From: DATBAK01 sp038240075
GTDB taxonomy: Bacteria > Actinomycetota > Acidimicrobiia > IMCC26256 > PALSA-610
Direction: 5' to 3'
Length of the DNA: 16,270 bases
NCBI GenBank assembly: GCA_038240075.1
Contig: JBBSEC010000107.1
Coordinates: 1-16,270, forward strand
Made by a program: the position numbers and the translations under genes. The notes beneath the pieces were generated by a model, which was given only the letters and a program-made list of their open reading frames with translations, did no database searches and had not been told where the DNA came from. Shown here piece after piece: positions 1 to 5,899 of the stretch (the stretch's first letter is position 1; every line of letters begins with the position of its first letter).

Positions 1-314
1 GAGATCTCCCCTTGCGCCCATGCTTTCGCGACGAGCGGCAGTGTTTCCTGTGCTTTCGCGGTGGCGAGCGACACACGCGCGTCGCGGACCCGTTGTCCGG
101 TCTGGAACTGCACCCACATCGGGGTCGCGCTCGCACCCTCACCCTTGGGAACCCCACGGCGGTGCAACGCGACGAGCATCGTGGCTGCGTGGCTTTCGAG
201 CCGGTCGATCTCGCGGCGCGCCTCGATGAACGTCTCGCGGATCTCCGCATCGCACAACCCGCTCGCGTCGACATCGACAAGCTCGTCGACCACGGTCGTG
301 AGGGCTGCGGACAT
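1..314 (-). CDS. DUF222 / 13E12-repeat-type protein, N-terminal part (cut by window edge)
   Basis: The minus strand is open from an ATG at 314 to the window edge, giving 104 residues of an acidic, helical N-terminus (starts MSAALTTVVDELVDVDASG). It includes a helix containing EARREIDRLESHAATML, then a basic GVPKGEG loop, then a QTGQRVRDARVSLATA stretch. This layout is typical of the actinobacterial DUF222 domain, which usually precedes a C-terminal HNH nuclease motif. The HNH part would lie outside the window and is not seen. Such genes are multicopy in mycobacteria (13E12 repeat family), and several are known to be DNA-damage inducible. The ATG is preceded not by a ribosome binding site but by a -10-like hexamer 6 bases upstream, with a LexA-like box just beyond it. 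The family call is by recognition of pattern. The molecular function is not established. Confidence 0.8.
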   Translation of the reverse strand, partial: MSAALTTVVDELVDVDASGLCDAEIRETFIEARREIDRLESHAATMLVALHRRGVPKGEGASATPMWVQFQTGQRVRDARVSLATAKAQETLPLVAKAWAQGEI

Positions 315-320
315 GTCCCA

Positions 321-326
321 ATTGTA
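321..326 (-). promoter_or_regulatory. -10 element of a leaderless promoter for the DUF222 gene
   Basis: Read on the minus strand, TACAAT ends exactly 6 bases before the ATG at 314. A transcript would then begin at or next to the A of the ATG. The surroundings (about 318-370) are clearly more AT-rich than the rest of the window. Confidence 0.55.
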
Positions 327-327
327 T

Positions 328-343
328 ACGAACATACGTTCGA
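328..343 (-). promoter_or_regulatory. SOS box (LexA operator) upstream of the DUF222 gene
   Basis: The plus strand reads ACGAACATACGTTCGA. The mycobacterial/actinobacterial LexA box is TCGAAC-N4-GTTCGA, so 11 of the 12 defined positions match. It abuts the -10 hexamer and sits 13 bases before the start codon, where a bound repressor would block RNA polymerase. Seen directly: the dyad and its position. Inferred: binding by LexA. Confidence 0.75.
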
Positions 344-379
344 TAACAAGCAGAAAACCCAATATTTACGGGCGCGATC

Positions 380-550
380 ATGTCGTGGCTTTCGAGCGTG
401 ACGTTCGTTGGCGGCCCGCCCACCCCGACGGGTGATGGCGCAGCGCACGAGATGCCGACGGATCTGAACCAGCGGGTGAAGCGATCGTGGACCTCACAAC
501 CCGCGGCTGCCGCCGCGCTCATGGCAGACTTCGTATGTGCCGTTGACTGA
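380..550 (+). CDS. Possible small protein (56 aa), uncertain
   Basis: An ATG at 380 opens a 56-codon frame (begins MSWLSSVTFVGG, ends MADFVCAVD) that closes with TGA at 548-550, overlapping the first codons of the membrane-protein gene in another frame. About 42 of 56 codons end in G or C, which is lower than in the neighbouring genes but above random for this region. There is no convincing Shine-Dalgarno sequence and no -10 hexamer at the leaderless distance. No domain is recognised. It may be a chance frame in the spacer between two divergent genes. Confidence 0.18.
   Translation: MSWLSSVTFVGGPPTPTGDGAAHEMPTDLNQRVKRSWTSQPAAAAALMADFVCAVD
525..530 (+). promoter_or_regulatory. -10 element of a leaderless promoter for the membrane-protein gene
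   Basis: CAGACT is followed by exactly 6 bases and then GTG at 537. A at position 2 and T at position 6 fit the actinobacterial TAnnnT pattern. This spacing is the main reason for preferring the GTG at 537 over the ATG at 555. Confidence 0.4.
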
Positions 551-902
551 GTCGATGGTTGAGCGGTCCGGCTCGTCACGCGGGCGGATCGGGGGCATCG
601 CGCTCTTCTGCGTCAGCGCGTTCCTGCTGCTCTCGATGGGTGGCGCGATCGTCGCGGCGCCGCTGACCCTCCCGCTGCTGTTCGTCGTCGTGCTGCGCCG
701 CCGGACGACGACATTTCGCGCGATGGGCGCATTGCTTGCCGGCGCGACCGTTGGAGAAGTCGTCTGGGCGCTCACCTACATGGCGGCCGACGAAGCGAAG
801 CCGTGGATCTGGCTCCTTCCGCTCACGGCTCTTCTCGCAACGGCGATCGCGCTCCTGCGAATGTCGTCACCGCGTGCGTCGCTCACGGCCGCCGCGGCCT
901 GA
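537..902 (+). CDS. Small integral membrane protein of unknown function
   Basis: The product is 121 residues as given, with a GTG start. After a short polar N-terminus there are hydrophobic stretches at about residues 18-36 and 40-53, a third around 62-83 and a fourth around 89-107 (rich in W, L, A), with an RRR turn between the second and third. This implies three or four membrane helices. No catalytic motif or known family is recognised. The frame stops at TGA 900-902, yet the same frame stays open with coding-like composition to 1047-1049, so the natural protein may be about 170 residues (see the next entry). The gene stands alone, divergent from the DUF222 gene and convergent with the LLM oxidoreductase. 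Confidence 0.6.
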   Translation: MPLTESMVERSGSSRGRIGGIALFCVSAFLLLSMGGAIVAAPLTLPLLFVVVLRRRTTTFRAMGALLAGATVGEVVWALTYMAADEAKPWIWLLPLTALLATAIALLRMSSPRASLTAAAA

Positions 903-1049
903 ACCGCGGCGGGCCTCACGTTCTCGTTGCTCCAAGCCGTGAACGTCGCCACGACCTTCACGACCGTCACCGGTCTCACGCGCGCCGGGCAGCCCGTTCA
1001 GTACAACGTCGTGTCCACCAAGACCGGAGTCAATCTCACGACGTCGTGA
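903..1049 (+). pseudogene. In-frame continuation of the membrane protein beyond a TGA
   Basis: Directly after TGA 900-902 the same frame runs 48 codons to TGA 1047-1049. Of those codons 43 end in G or C, and about half have G/C at position 2, which is the usual coding signature in GC-rich genomes. The peptide begins with a further hydrophobic stretch (TAAGLTFSLLQAVNVATTF) and ends in a polar tail closing with NLTTS. No start codon with a ribosome binding site precedes it, so it is unlikely to be an independent gene. Explanations are a nonsense mutation, a base error in the assembly, or UGA readthrough. The first two are more likely. Confidence 0.5.
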
Positions 1050-1050
1050 G
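1035..1050. terminator. Perfect 16-bp palindrome at the junction of two convergent genes
   Basis: CTCACGACGTCGTGAG is self-complementary over all 16 bases. It contains the minus-strand stop of the LLM oxidoreductase (TCA at 1036-1038) and the plus-strand stop at 1047-1049. In RNA it could form a 6-bp stem with a 4-base loop in either direction. There is no U-tract, so a bidirectional terminator role is only a possibility. Confidence 0.4.
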
Positions 1051-1959
1051 CTTGCCCAGGAGCCGACGGATCTCCGCGACACCGGCGACGGCCTCCTCCG
1101 GATGGCCGGCGCACGCAAGGAGATTGAACGTGCGGCAGCCCGCGTCGACGTAGGGCGCGAGGAACTCGGCGATGCTTTCGGCTGTGCCGCACCGGCTGTA
1201 GCGCTCGAAGCGCTCGAACGGGATCGTGTACATCGCTTCCATCTGGGGCGCGACCGCGGCGCGTCCCGCCGCGGGGTCGGGGCCGATGCCGCACCAGACC
1301 TGCATCGCATGCTGCCATTCGACCGCGCCCCGCCCGGTTGCGGCCGCCTCCGAGTCGATGATGTCGACCGCCTCCGCGAACCGGCGCGCCGAGTTCCAGA
1401 TTCCGATCCAGCCGTCGCCGAGCCGTCCGGCTCGGCGCAGGGCGGCGTCGGAGCGGCCTCCGACGACGATCGGGATCGGTGGTTGCGGCGCGGGAAGGAT
1501 CAGCGCGTCGTCCATGTCGAAGAACTCGCCATGGTGCGTGACTGGTTCCCCGGTGAGCAGCGCGCGCAGCAACGCCAACGACTCGTTCATGCGCCGGCCG
1601 CGCGTATGCGGGTCGACCCCGCAGATCTCGAGCTCGTGCGGATCCTCGCCGCCGACGCCCACGCCGAGCGTGAGCCGTCCCGGGAACCGCTCCGAGATGG
1701 TCGACAGCTGCCGGGCCACCGGCACCGGATGGCGGAGATTGAGCAGGTAGACCGCGACGAATGCCCGAAGGCGCGCTTCGCTCGCGAGGTCGGCGGTCGC
1801 AGTGACGAGACCGTCGAACCCGGCGCCGACGAAGAAGCTGACATGGTCGCCGGTCACGACGTGATCGATGTCGGCGGCCGCGATCGCGCGGAGCGCGTCC
1901 GGAGTGATCGCGGCCATGCCGACCGCGATGGGGCGTGGGTCAGCGTGATGCCGGTTCAT
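1036..1959 (-). CDS. LLM-class F420-dependent oxidoreductase
   Basis: This 307-residue protein has the luciferase-like monooxygenase TIM-barrel pattern. It includes GDHVSFF early (about residues 37-43), RFPGRLTLGVGVGG (91-104), a GRRMNESLALLRALLTGEP helix (121-139) followed by HHGEFF, the barrel strand PIPIVVGGRS (161-170), and RAGRLGDGWIG (176-186). Members use reduced coenzyme F420 (some use FMN) to reduce or oxidise small organic substrates in the cytosol. The substrate cannot be told. I chose the ATG at 1959 because the family starts a few residues before the first strand and a CATCGT hexamer sits 6 bases upstream. A longer open frame to 2061 would add an arginine-rich, non-family segment. 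It lies 73 bp downstream of the SARP-hydrolase gene on the same strand and may be its target. Confidence 0.88.
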   Translation of the reverse strand: MNRHHADPRPIAVGMAAITPDALRAIAAADIDHVVTGDHVSFFVGAGFDGLVTATADLASEARLRAFVAVYLLNLRHPVPVARQLSTISERFPGRLTLGVGVGGEDPHELEICGVDPHTRGRRMNESLALLRALLTGEPVTHHGEFFDMDDALILPAPQPPIPIVVGGRSDAALRRAGRLGDGWIGIWNSARRFAEAVDIIDSEAAATGRGAVEWQHAMQVWCGIGPDPAAGRAAVAPQMEAMYTIPFERFERYSRCGTAESIAEFLAPYVDAGCRTFNLLACAGHPEEAVAGVAEIRRLLGKLTTS

Positions 1960-1965
1960 ATGCGC

Positions 1966-1971
1966 ACGATG
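1966..1971 (-). promoter_or_regulatory. -10-like hexamer for the LLM oxidoreductase
   Basis: CATCGT on the minus strand lies exactly 6 bases before the ATG at 1959. It shares A at position 2 and T at position 6 with the other leaderless-type elements in the window, and no Shine-Dalgarno sequence is present. Confidence 0.35.
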
Positions 1972-1980
1972 GCAGACCCC

Positions 1981-2025
1981 GCTCGCGTGGCGCTCGCGTG
2001 AGGGTGGCGCTCGCGTGAGGGTGGC
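1981..2025 (+). repeat. Short tandem repeat, 17-bp unit
   Basis: Two exact copies of GCTCGCGTGAGGGTGGC (1992-2008 and 2009-2025) follow an 11-base near-copy (1981-1991). The array lies in the 73-bp gap between the SARP-hydrolase stop and the LLM start, close to the LLM promoter. Replication slippage is the likely origin. It could alter promoter spacing or hold repeated protein-binding sites. Confidence 0.8.
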
Positions 2026-2032
2026 GCGCCGT

Positions 2033-3637
2033 CTACACCGAGAGCAGCTCCTCGACGACATCGAGGATGGTCCCGACGTCGCGAGCGTCGGGAAGGTGCC
2101 ATGCCCCTTCCGCGGCGACGAAGCGGGCCGATGGCAATGCGGCCGCGACGGACTCGCCGCCGGCGAATGGGATCACGCGGTCGCCGCGGTAGTGCAGCAC
2201 GACTGACGGTGCTCGAACGTCCGGGACGACGCCGGAGACGTCGGTGGCGTAGATCGCCTCGAGGTAGCCCGCGGCCACATCGGTCGGCGCGCAGTCCCGC
2301 AGCACGCGGGCGAAGTGCATCGTGGCCGCGCCCGACGCTCCCGGTCGGTAGAGGGCCGCCAGCAACTCGGTCGCGACGCTCGGACGCTGACGCAACAGGT
2401 CGAGGATCGGTCGACCGACCTCGCCGAACGTCTCGGGCCCGCTCGCGTAGGTGCCGAACAGCGCGAGGTGCGAGACCCGGCCCGGGCTGCGCGCGGCACA
2501 CGCGATCGCGATCGGTCCGGCTCCCGACATCGCGAACAGCGCGGCCGGCGCGCCGACGTGGTCCAAGACCGCTTCGAGCTCGTCGGCCGCGGCCTCGACG
2601 CCGAAGTCGCCCACCGTCCCGCCCGAGAGCCCGGTGCCGCGCCGGTCGTAGGTGATCACACGGTGCCGGCGCGCGAGCTGCTCGATCAGCGCGGCGCGAG
2701 GGTCGCGACCGTCGATGATCACGTCGAGGTTGGAGAGCCACGCCGGCACCACGACCACCGGGAAACCCGAGCCGAGCTCGCCCCAAGCCAGATCGTGCCC
2801 GTCTGCCTTCAGGCGGTGCACCGACAGCGAGTCGATCGCCGGTGCGGATCCACGACGCCCGTCGGCGAGGTCGATCGACTCAGTCGCCGCCGGCGCATCA
2901 CCGCGAACGATCGCGGTCTCGAGGCGCCGGAGCACCGGTGAGGGTTCGAGGCCCAGCTCGTCGACCAGATGACGCCGGTGAGCCTGGAAGACCCGCAGCG
3001 CTTCCGCGTCGCGCCCGGTCGCGACGAACGCGCGCATCAGGATCGACTGCGCGTCGGCGCGCAAGGGTTGTTCCGCTGCGAATGCGTCCAACAGCGAGAT
3101 GGTGCGGTTCGCCTCGCCGCACGACAGCACCGCTTCGGCGTGCGCCTCGATGGCCTGGAGCTGGAGCTCCTCCAGGCGCATCTGCTCGATGCGGAGGGGG
3201 TCGACAGCTTCGGAACCGATGTACGGCGTGCCCCGCCACAACGACAGCGCGGCTTCGAGCCGGGCCTGGGCGACGGCCGGCGTCGCTGCGTCAGCGGCGC
3301 GAACGGCGCGTTCGAACTCGAGCGCGTCGACGGTCGCCGCGCCCAGTTCGAGCGCGTAGCCGGGGGCACGGGTCACCACCGTCGGCGCCTCTGGAAACCG
3401 CAACCGCGCCCGCAAACGGAACACCTGGGTCTGCAACGCGGCCTGCGGTGCATCGGGGAGTCGGTCGGGCCAGATGGCGTCGACGAGCGCATCGACGGAT
3501 ACGATCCGGCCGGCTTGGGCCACGAGGCAGCCAAGCAGGGCCTGCAGGCGGCGTCCCGGTATCTCGTGCCGTCGGCCCGAGCCGTCGACGATGTCGACGG
3601 AGCCGAGAACCCGCACGGTCACCGTCGACGACGCCAT
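2033..3637 (-). CDS. SARP-type regulator (winged helix + BTAD) fused to an alpha/beta hydrolase
   Basis: The protein has 534 residues. Residues 5-100 form an OmpR/SARP winged helix (RRLQALLGCLVAQAGRIVS, LVDAIWPD, ALQTQVFRLRARL, APGYAL). Residues 105-245 form the helical bacterial transcriptional activator domain (LSLWRGTPY, then RVFQAHRRHLVDELGLEPSP). Residues 272-534 form an alpha/beta hydrolase fold with YDRRGTGLS at 330-338, Ser371 as nucleophile candidate, Asp486 in HYRGDRVIPF and His514 in GAWHLPD. The Ser lies in AMSGAG, not the usual GxSxG, so catalysis may be altered. Similar hydrolase domains occur fused to cyclases and regulators in actinobacteria, where a sensory role is suspected. 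It probably activates transcription in response to a small molecule. It is divergent from the SDR at 3726 and upstream of the LLM gene, both plausible targets. Confidence 0.85.
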   Translation of the reverse strand: MASSTVTVRVLGSVDIVDGSGRRHEIPGRRLQALLGCLVAQAGRIVSVDALVDAIWPDRLPDAPQAALQTQVFRLRARLRFPEAPTVVTRAPGYALELGAATVDALEFERAVRAADAATPAVAQARLEAALSLWRGTPYIGSEAVDPLRIEQMRLEELQLQAIEAHAEAVLSCGEANRTISLLDAFAAEQPLRADAQSILMRAFVATGRDAEALRVFQAHRRHLVDELGLEPSPVLRRLETAIVRGDAPAATESIDLADGRRGSAPAIDSLSVHRLKADGHDLAWGELGSGFPVVVVPAWLSNLDVIIDGRDPRAALIEQLARRHRVITYDRRGTGLSGGTVGDFGVEAAADELEAVLDHVGAPAALFAMSGAGPIAIACAARSPGRVSHLALFGTYASGPETFGEVGRPILDLLRQRPSVATELLAALYRPGASGAATMHFARVLRDCAPTDVAAGYLEAIYATDVSGVVPDVRAPSVVLHYRGDRVIPFAGGESVAAALPSARFVAAEGAWHLPDARDVGTILDVVEELLSV

Positions 3638-3643
3638 TGGTCC

Positions 3644-3649
3644 AGTATC
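3644..3649 (-). promoter_or_regulatory. -10 element of a leaderless promoter for the SARP-hydrolase gene
   Basis: Minus-strand GATACT is followed by 6 bases and the ATG at 3637. No ribosome binding site is visible. Confidence 0.5.
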
Positions 3650-3713
3650 GCGGTCGTCCAGTCTCGTGGTCGGCCGGTATGGCGGCGACGGGCCTCCCTT
3701 CGGCGTGAGCCGG

Positions 3714-3719
3714 TACCGT
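3714..3719 (+). promoter_or_regulatory. -10 element of a leaderless promoter for the SDR at 3726
   Basis: TACCGT matches TAnnnT and ends 6 bases before the ATG at 3726. The 88-bp divergent spacer thus holds two back-to-back promoters. Confidence 0.5.
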
Positions 3720-3725
3720 GCCGCG

Positions 3726-4592
3726 ATGACCGACGATTCTGCAGAGTTGCCGCCGATCGACGGCGCCGTCTTCGCCGCTCGTTACGGACCTCGCGCGCTG
3801 GTGGCCGGGGGCGCGACCGGCATGGGTGCCGAGTACTGCCGTCAGATCGCGGCGACCGGGATCGACCTCGTGATCCTCGATCGTGACGAGCCCGCACTCG
3901 AGGCGACGGCGAGCGAGCTGCGCTCGGCGCGCGACATCGATGGCAAGCGGGCGGTCGATGTCGTGACCGCGGTCGTCGACCTCGGTCAGCCGGCCGAACG
4001 CCTGCGCGACGCCGTGCGCAGCGTCGTCGGCGATCTCGAGATCGGTCTGCTCGTCGCGAACGCGGCGTGGTCGCCGGTAGGTCCGTTCATCGACACCGAC
4101 CTCGCGTCCCTGATGACCGCGATCGACATCAACTGCCGGGCGCCCGTCGTCCTCGTTCACGAGCTCGGCGCGCGCATGGCCGCGCGGGGACGCGGCGGGA
4201 TCATCGTGATGTCGTCGCTCGCGGCCGAGACCGGCACCGCGCAGGTCGCGCTGTACTCGGCGACGAAGGCGTTCGACCTCGTGCTCGCCGAAGGCCTCTG
4301 GTACGAGCTGCGCGACCGCGGTGTCGACGTGGTCGCGATCAGGCCCGGGTCGACGCGCACGCCCGGGTGGCAGTCGACGCAACCGGCGAGCGGTGAGCTC
4401 AGGGGCGTGATGGAACCGGCCGACGTCGTGCGCGACGCGCTCGCCGCGCTCGGGACGACCCCGTCGATCGCGGCCGGTGCCGCCAACCGGGCGGCCGAGG
4501 CGATGTTCCGCAGCATGGCCCGTCGCGACGTGATCGAGCTCATGAGCGGGATCACCTCACAACTCGTGCCCCCGGACGCGACGCCCGCCTGA
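3726..4592 (+). CDS. SDR family NAD(P)-dependent oxidoreductase
   Basis: A classical short-chain dehydrogenase/reductase of 288 residues. The nucleotide-binding turn is GGATGMG (28-34), followed by an acidic end of strand 2 (ILDRDEP). The structural NAAW (112-115) stands in for NNAG, and the catalytic set is Ser164, Tyr177 and Lys181 (YSATK). IRPGSTRTP (205-213) follows the sixth strand. It oxidises or reduces a hydroxyl/keto group; Asp at the end of strand 2 tends to favour NAD(H). The substrate is unknown. The open frame extends upstream to 3474, but that part overlaps the divergent regulator gene and is not SDR-like; the ATG at 3726 begins just before the first strand and has a -10 element at leaderless distance. 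It may be controlled by the adjacent SARP-hydrolase regulator. Confidence 0.88.
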   Translation: MTDDSAELPPIDGAVFAARYGPRALVAGGATGMGAEYCRQIAATGIDLVILDRDEPALEATASELRSARDIDGKRAVDVVTAVVDLGQPAERLRDAVRSVVGDLEIGLLVANAAWSPVGPFIDTDLASLMTAIDINCRAPVVLVHELGARMAARGRGGIIVMSSLAAETGTAQVALYSATKAFDLVLAEGLWYELRDRGVDVVAIRPGSTRTPGWQSTQPASGELRGVMEPADVVRDALAALGTTPSIAAGAANRAAEAMFRSMARRDVIELMSGITSQLVPPDATPA

Positions 4593-4599
4593 CCAGCCG

Positions 4600-4624
4600 T
4601 GCCTGATCGGCGCACGATCGGGCA
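4600..4624 (+). terminator. 10-bp stem, 5-base loop hairpin or operator between two genes
   Basis: TGCCTGATCG, loop GCGCA, then CGATCGGGCA pair over 10 positions, one as G-U in RNA. The dyad starts 7 bases after the SDR stop and runs into the -10 hexamer of the next gene. It could end the SDR transcript (no U-tract follows) or be an operator for the SnoaL-headed operon. Confidence 0.45.
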
Positions 4625-4628
4625 TGAT
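4623..4628 (+). promoter_or_regulatory. -10 element of a leaderless promoter for the SnoaL-headed operon
   Basis: CATGAT ends 6 bases before the ATG at 4635. It overlaps the right arm of the hairpin at 4600-4624, so a protein bound there would hide it. Confidence 0.45.
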
Positions 4629-4634
4629 GTCGCG

Positions 4635-5048
4635 ATGTCACAGAACCTCGCGATACTCGCCTCGTACAGCGACGCGATGGCCCGCGGTGACCGCGAAGCC
4701 GTCTTCGAGTTCTGGTCTCCCGACTTCGTGAGCCACGTGACCGAGCGCGTGAACCCCGCGGCGGTCGGCACCGATGTCCGCGGCCACGAGCTCGAGTGGT
4801 GGACCCAGGTCCGCAGCGCGTTTCCCGACATGGTGTTCTCGGTCGAGCTGCTCATCGAGTCGGACGATCTCATCGTCTCGAACTGGATGGTTCGAGGGAC
4901 GCACACCGGAACCGCGTTCTACGGCGTCGAGCCGTCGGGCCTGCCCGTGATGATCAACGGCACCGCGATCCTGCGCATGCGCGACGGCGAGATCGTCGAG
5001 CACTGGGGTGGACCGCACTGCCAAGACGGCCTCGGCCTCACCCACTGA
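4635..5048 (+). CDS. SnoaL-like / NTF2-fold protein (ester cyclase family)
   Basis: A 137-residue cytosolic protein with the SnoaL-like NTF2 fold. It has an N-terminal helix pair (LAILASYSDAMARGDREAVFEFWSPDFVSHV), a central GHELEWWTQVRSAFPDMVFSVE segment typical of the family, a strand with the pattern NWMVRGTHTG, and a late ILRMRDGEIVEHWG strand. Relatives include polyketide cyclases, isomerases and many uncharacterised proteins in catabolic clusters. The reaction here is not known. The ATG at 4635 is preferred over 4599 because homology begins with MSQNLAIL and the promoter hexamer sits 6 bases before it. It heads a plus-strand run of five closely spaced genes. Confidence 0.85.
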   Translation: MSQNLAILASYSDAMARGDREAVFEFWSPDFVSHVTERVNPAAVGTDVRGHELEWWTQVRSAFPDMVFSVELLIESDDLIVSNWMVRGTHTGTAFYGVEPSGLPVMINGTAILRMRDGEIVEHWGGPHCQDGLGLTH

Positions 5049-5062
5049 TTCCGGGAGCGCGG

Positions 5063-5899
5063 ATGATCAGGGCGGGATTCATCGGCCTCGGGAGCCAGGG
5101 TGCCGGCATGGCCCGGCGGATCATCGAGCAGGGCGTGCCCACCACGCTCTGGGCCCGGCGCACGGAATCGCTCGAGCCGTTCGCGGGCACCGCCGCGATC
5201 GCCGCCGATCCGGTCGAGCTCGGACGCGCGAGCGACGTGGTCGGAATCTGCGTCACCGACGGTGCCGCGGTCCGCGAGGTCACCCTCGGGCCGCGCGGTG
5301 TCGTTGCCGGGATGACGGAAGGCAGTGTCCTCGCGCTGCACTCCACGATCGGCACCGACGAGTGTGCCGAGATCGCGGCGGTCGCCGCGGCGCGCGGCGT
5401 CCACGTGATCGACGCGCCGGTGAGCGGGGGTGGCGCCGCGGCAGCCGAAGGCCAACTCACCGTCTACGTCGGTGGCGCCGACGCCGCCGTGACGCGCGCC
5501 CTCTCGATCCTCGAGACGTACGGCGATCCGGTGCTGCACATGGGCGCACTCGGAGCCGGGATGCGCACGAAGCTGCTCAACAACGCCTTGAATGCGGCCC
5601 ATTTCGCGCTCGCCCACGATGCCTTCGCGATCGGCGCCGGGCTCGGTCTCGACTCCACGGTGCTGGGCGAGGCCCTACGCCACGGCAGTGGTCGCAGCTT
5701 CTCGCTCGAGGTGTTCGTCGGGCTGCGCTCGTTCGACGCCATTGCCGACCACGTCGGGCCGATCATGGCGAAAGACATTGCCTTGTTCGCTCGGGAGACC
5801 GACCGCGCGCCCGACCGCGCGGTGCTGCTCGAATCGGCCGACCGTTTTCTCGCGCTCCTCGGGTACCCGCGCGATCTCGCGACAGGAGGCGCCCGGTGA
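5063..5899 (+). CDS. NAD(P)-dependent beta-hydroxyacid dehydrogenase (3-hydroxyisobutyrate dehydrogenase-like)
   Basis: A 278-residue member of the 6-phosphogluconate/3-hydroxyisobutyrate dehydrogenase superfamily. It has the N-terminal Rossmann motif GLGSQG (8-13), the substrate-binding DAPVSGG (118-123), catalytic Lys170 in GMRTKLLNNALN and a second conserved MAKD (235-238). The usual length is about 290, so it is complete. It would oxidise a beta-hydroxyacid or reduce the semialdehyde or imine. Arg36 after the second strand may favour NADP, a weak inference. The ATG is preceded by GGGAG at 5053-5057. It follows the SnoaL-like gene by 14 bp, and its stop overlaps the next start as GTGA. Confidence 0.87.
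   Translation: MIRAGFIGLGSQGAGMARRIIEQGVPTTLWARRTESLEPFAGTAAIAADPVELGRASDVVGICVTDGAAVREVTLGPRGVVAGMTEGSVLALHSTIGTDECAEIAAVAAARGVHVIDAPVSGGGAAAAEGQLTVYVGGADAAVTRALSILETYGDPVLHMGALGAGMRTKLLNNALNAAHFALAHDAFAIGAGLGLDSTVLGEALRHGSGRSFSLEVFVGLRSFDAIADHVGPIMAKDIALFARETDRAPDRAVLLESADRFLALLGYPRDLATGGAR
5884..5889 (+). promoter_or_regulatory. Ribosome binding site for the PhyH-family gene
   Basis: AGGAGG lies 6 bases before the GTG at 5896, inside the end of the upstream gene. It fixes the start at 5896 even though the frame is open far upstream. Confidence 0.75.

Noticed and set aside
188..397. 14-base direct repeat CGTGGCTTTCGAGC at 188-201 and 384-397
   Set aside because: One copy lies in the DUF222 coding region and the other in spacer, with no extended similarity around them; probably chance in GC-rich sequence.
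139..579. Long minus-strand frame covering the DUF222 promoter
   Set aside because: It overlaps the DUF222 coding region in another frame and crosses the AT-rich promoter and SOS box. Its composition is not coding-like.
1960..2061. Upstream extension of the LLM oxidoreductase frame to 2061
   Set aside because: The added 34 residues are Arg/Ser-rich, run through the tandem repeat and into the end of the regulator gene, and have no similarity to the family; the ATG at 1959 fits the fold and the promoter spacing.
5008..5895. Upstream extension of the PhyH frame to 5008
   Set aside because: This part is an Arg-rich shadow of the beta-hydroxyacid dehydrogenase gene. The AGGAGG and GTGA overlap fix the start at 5896.
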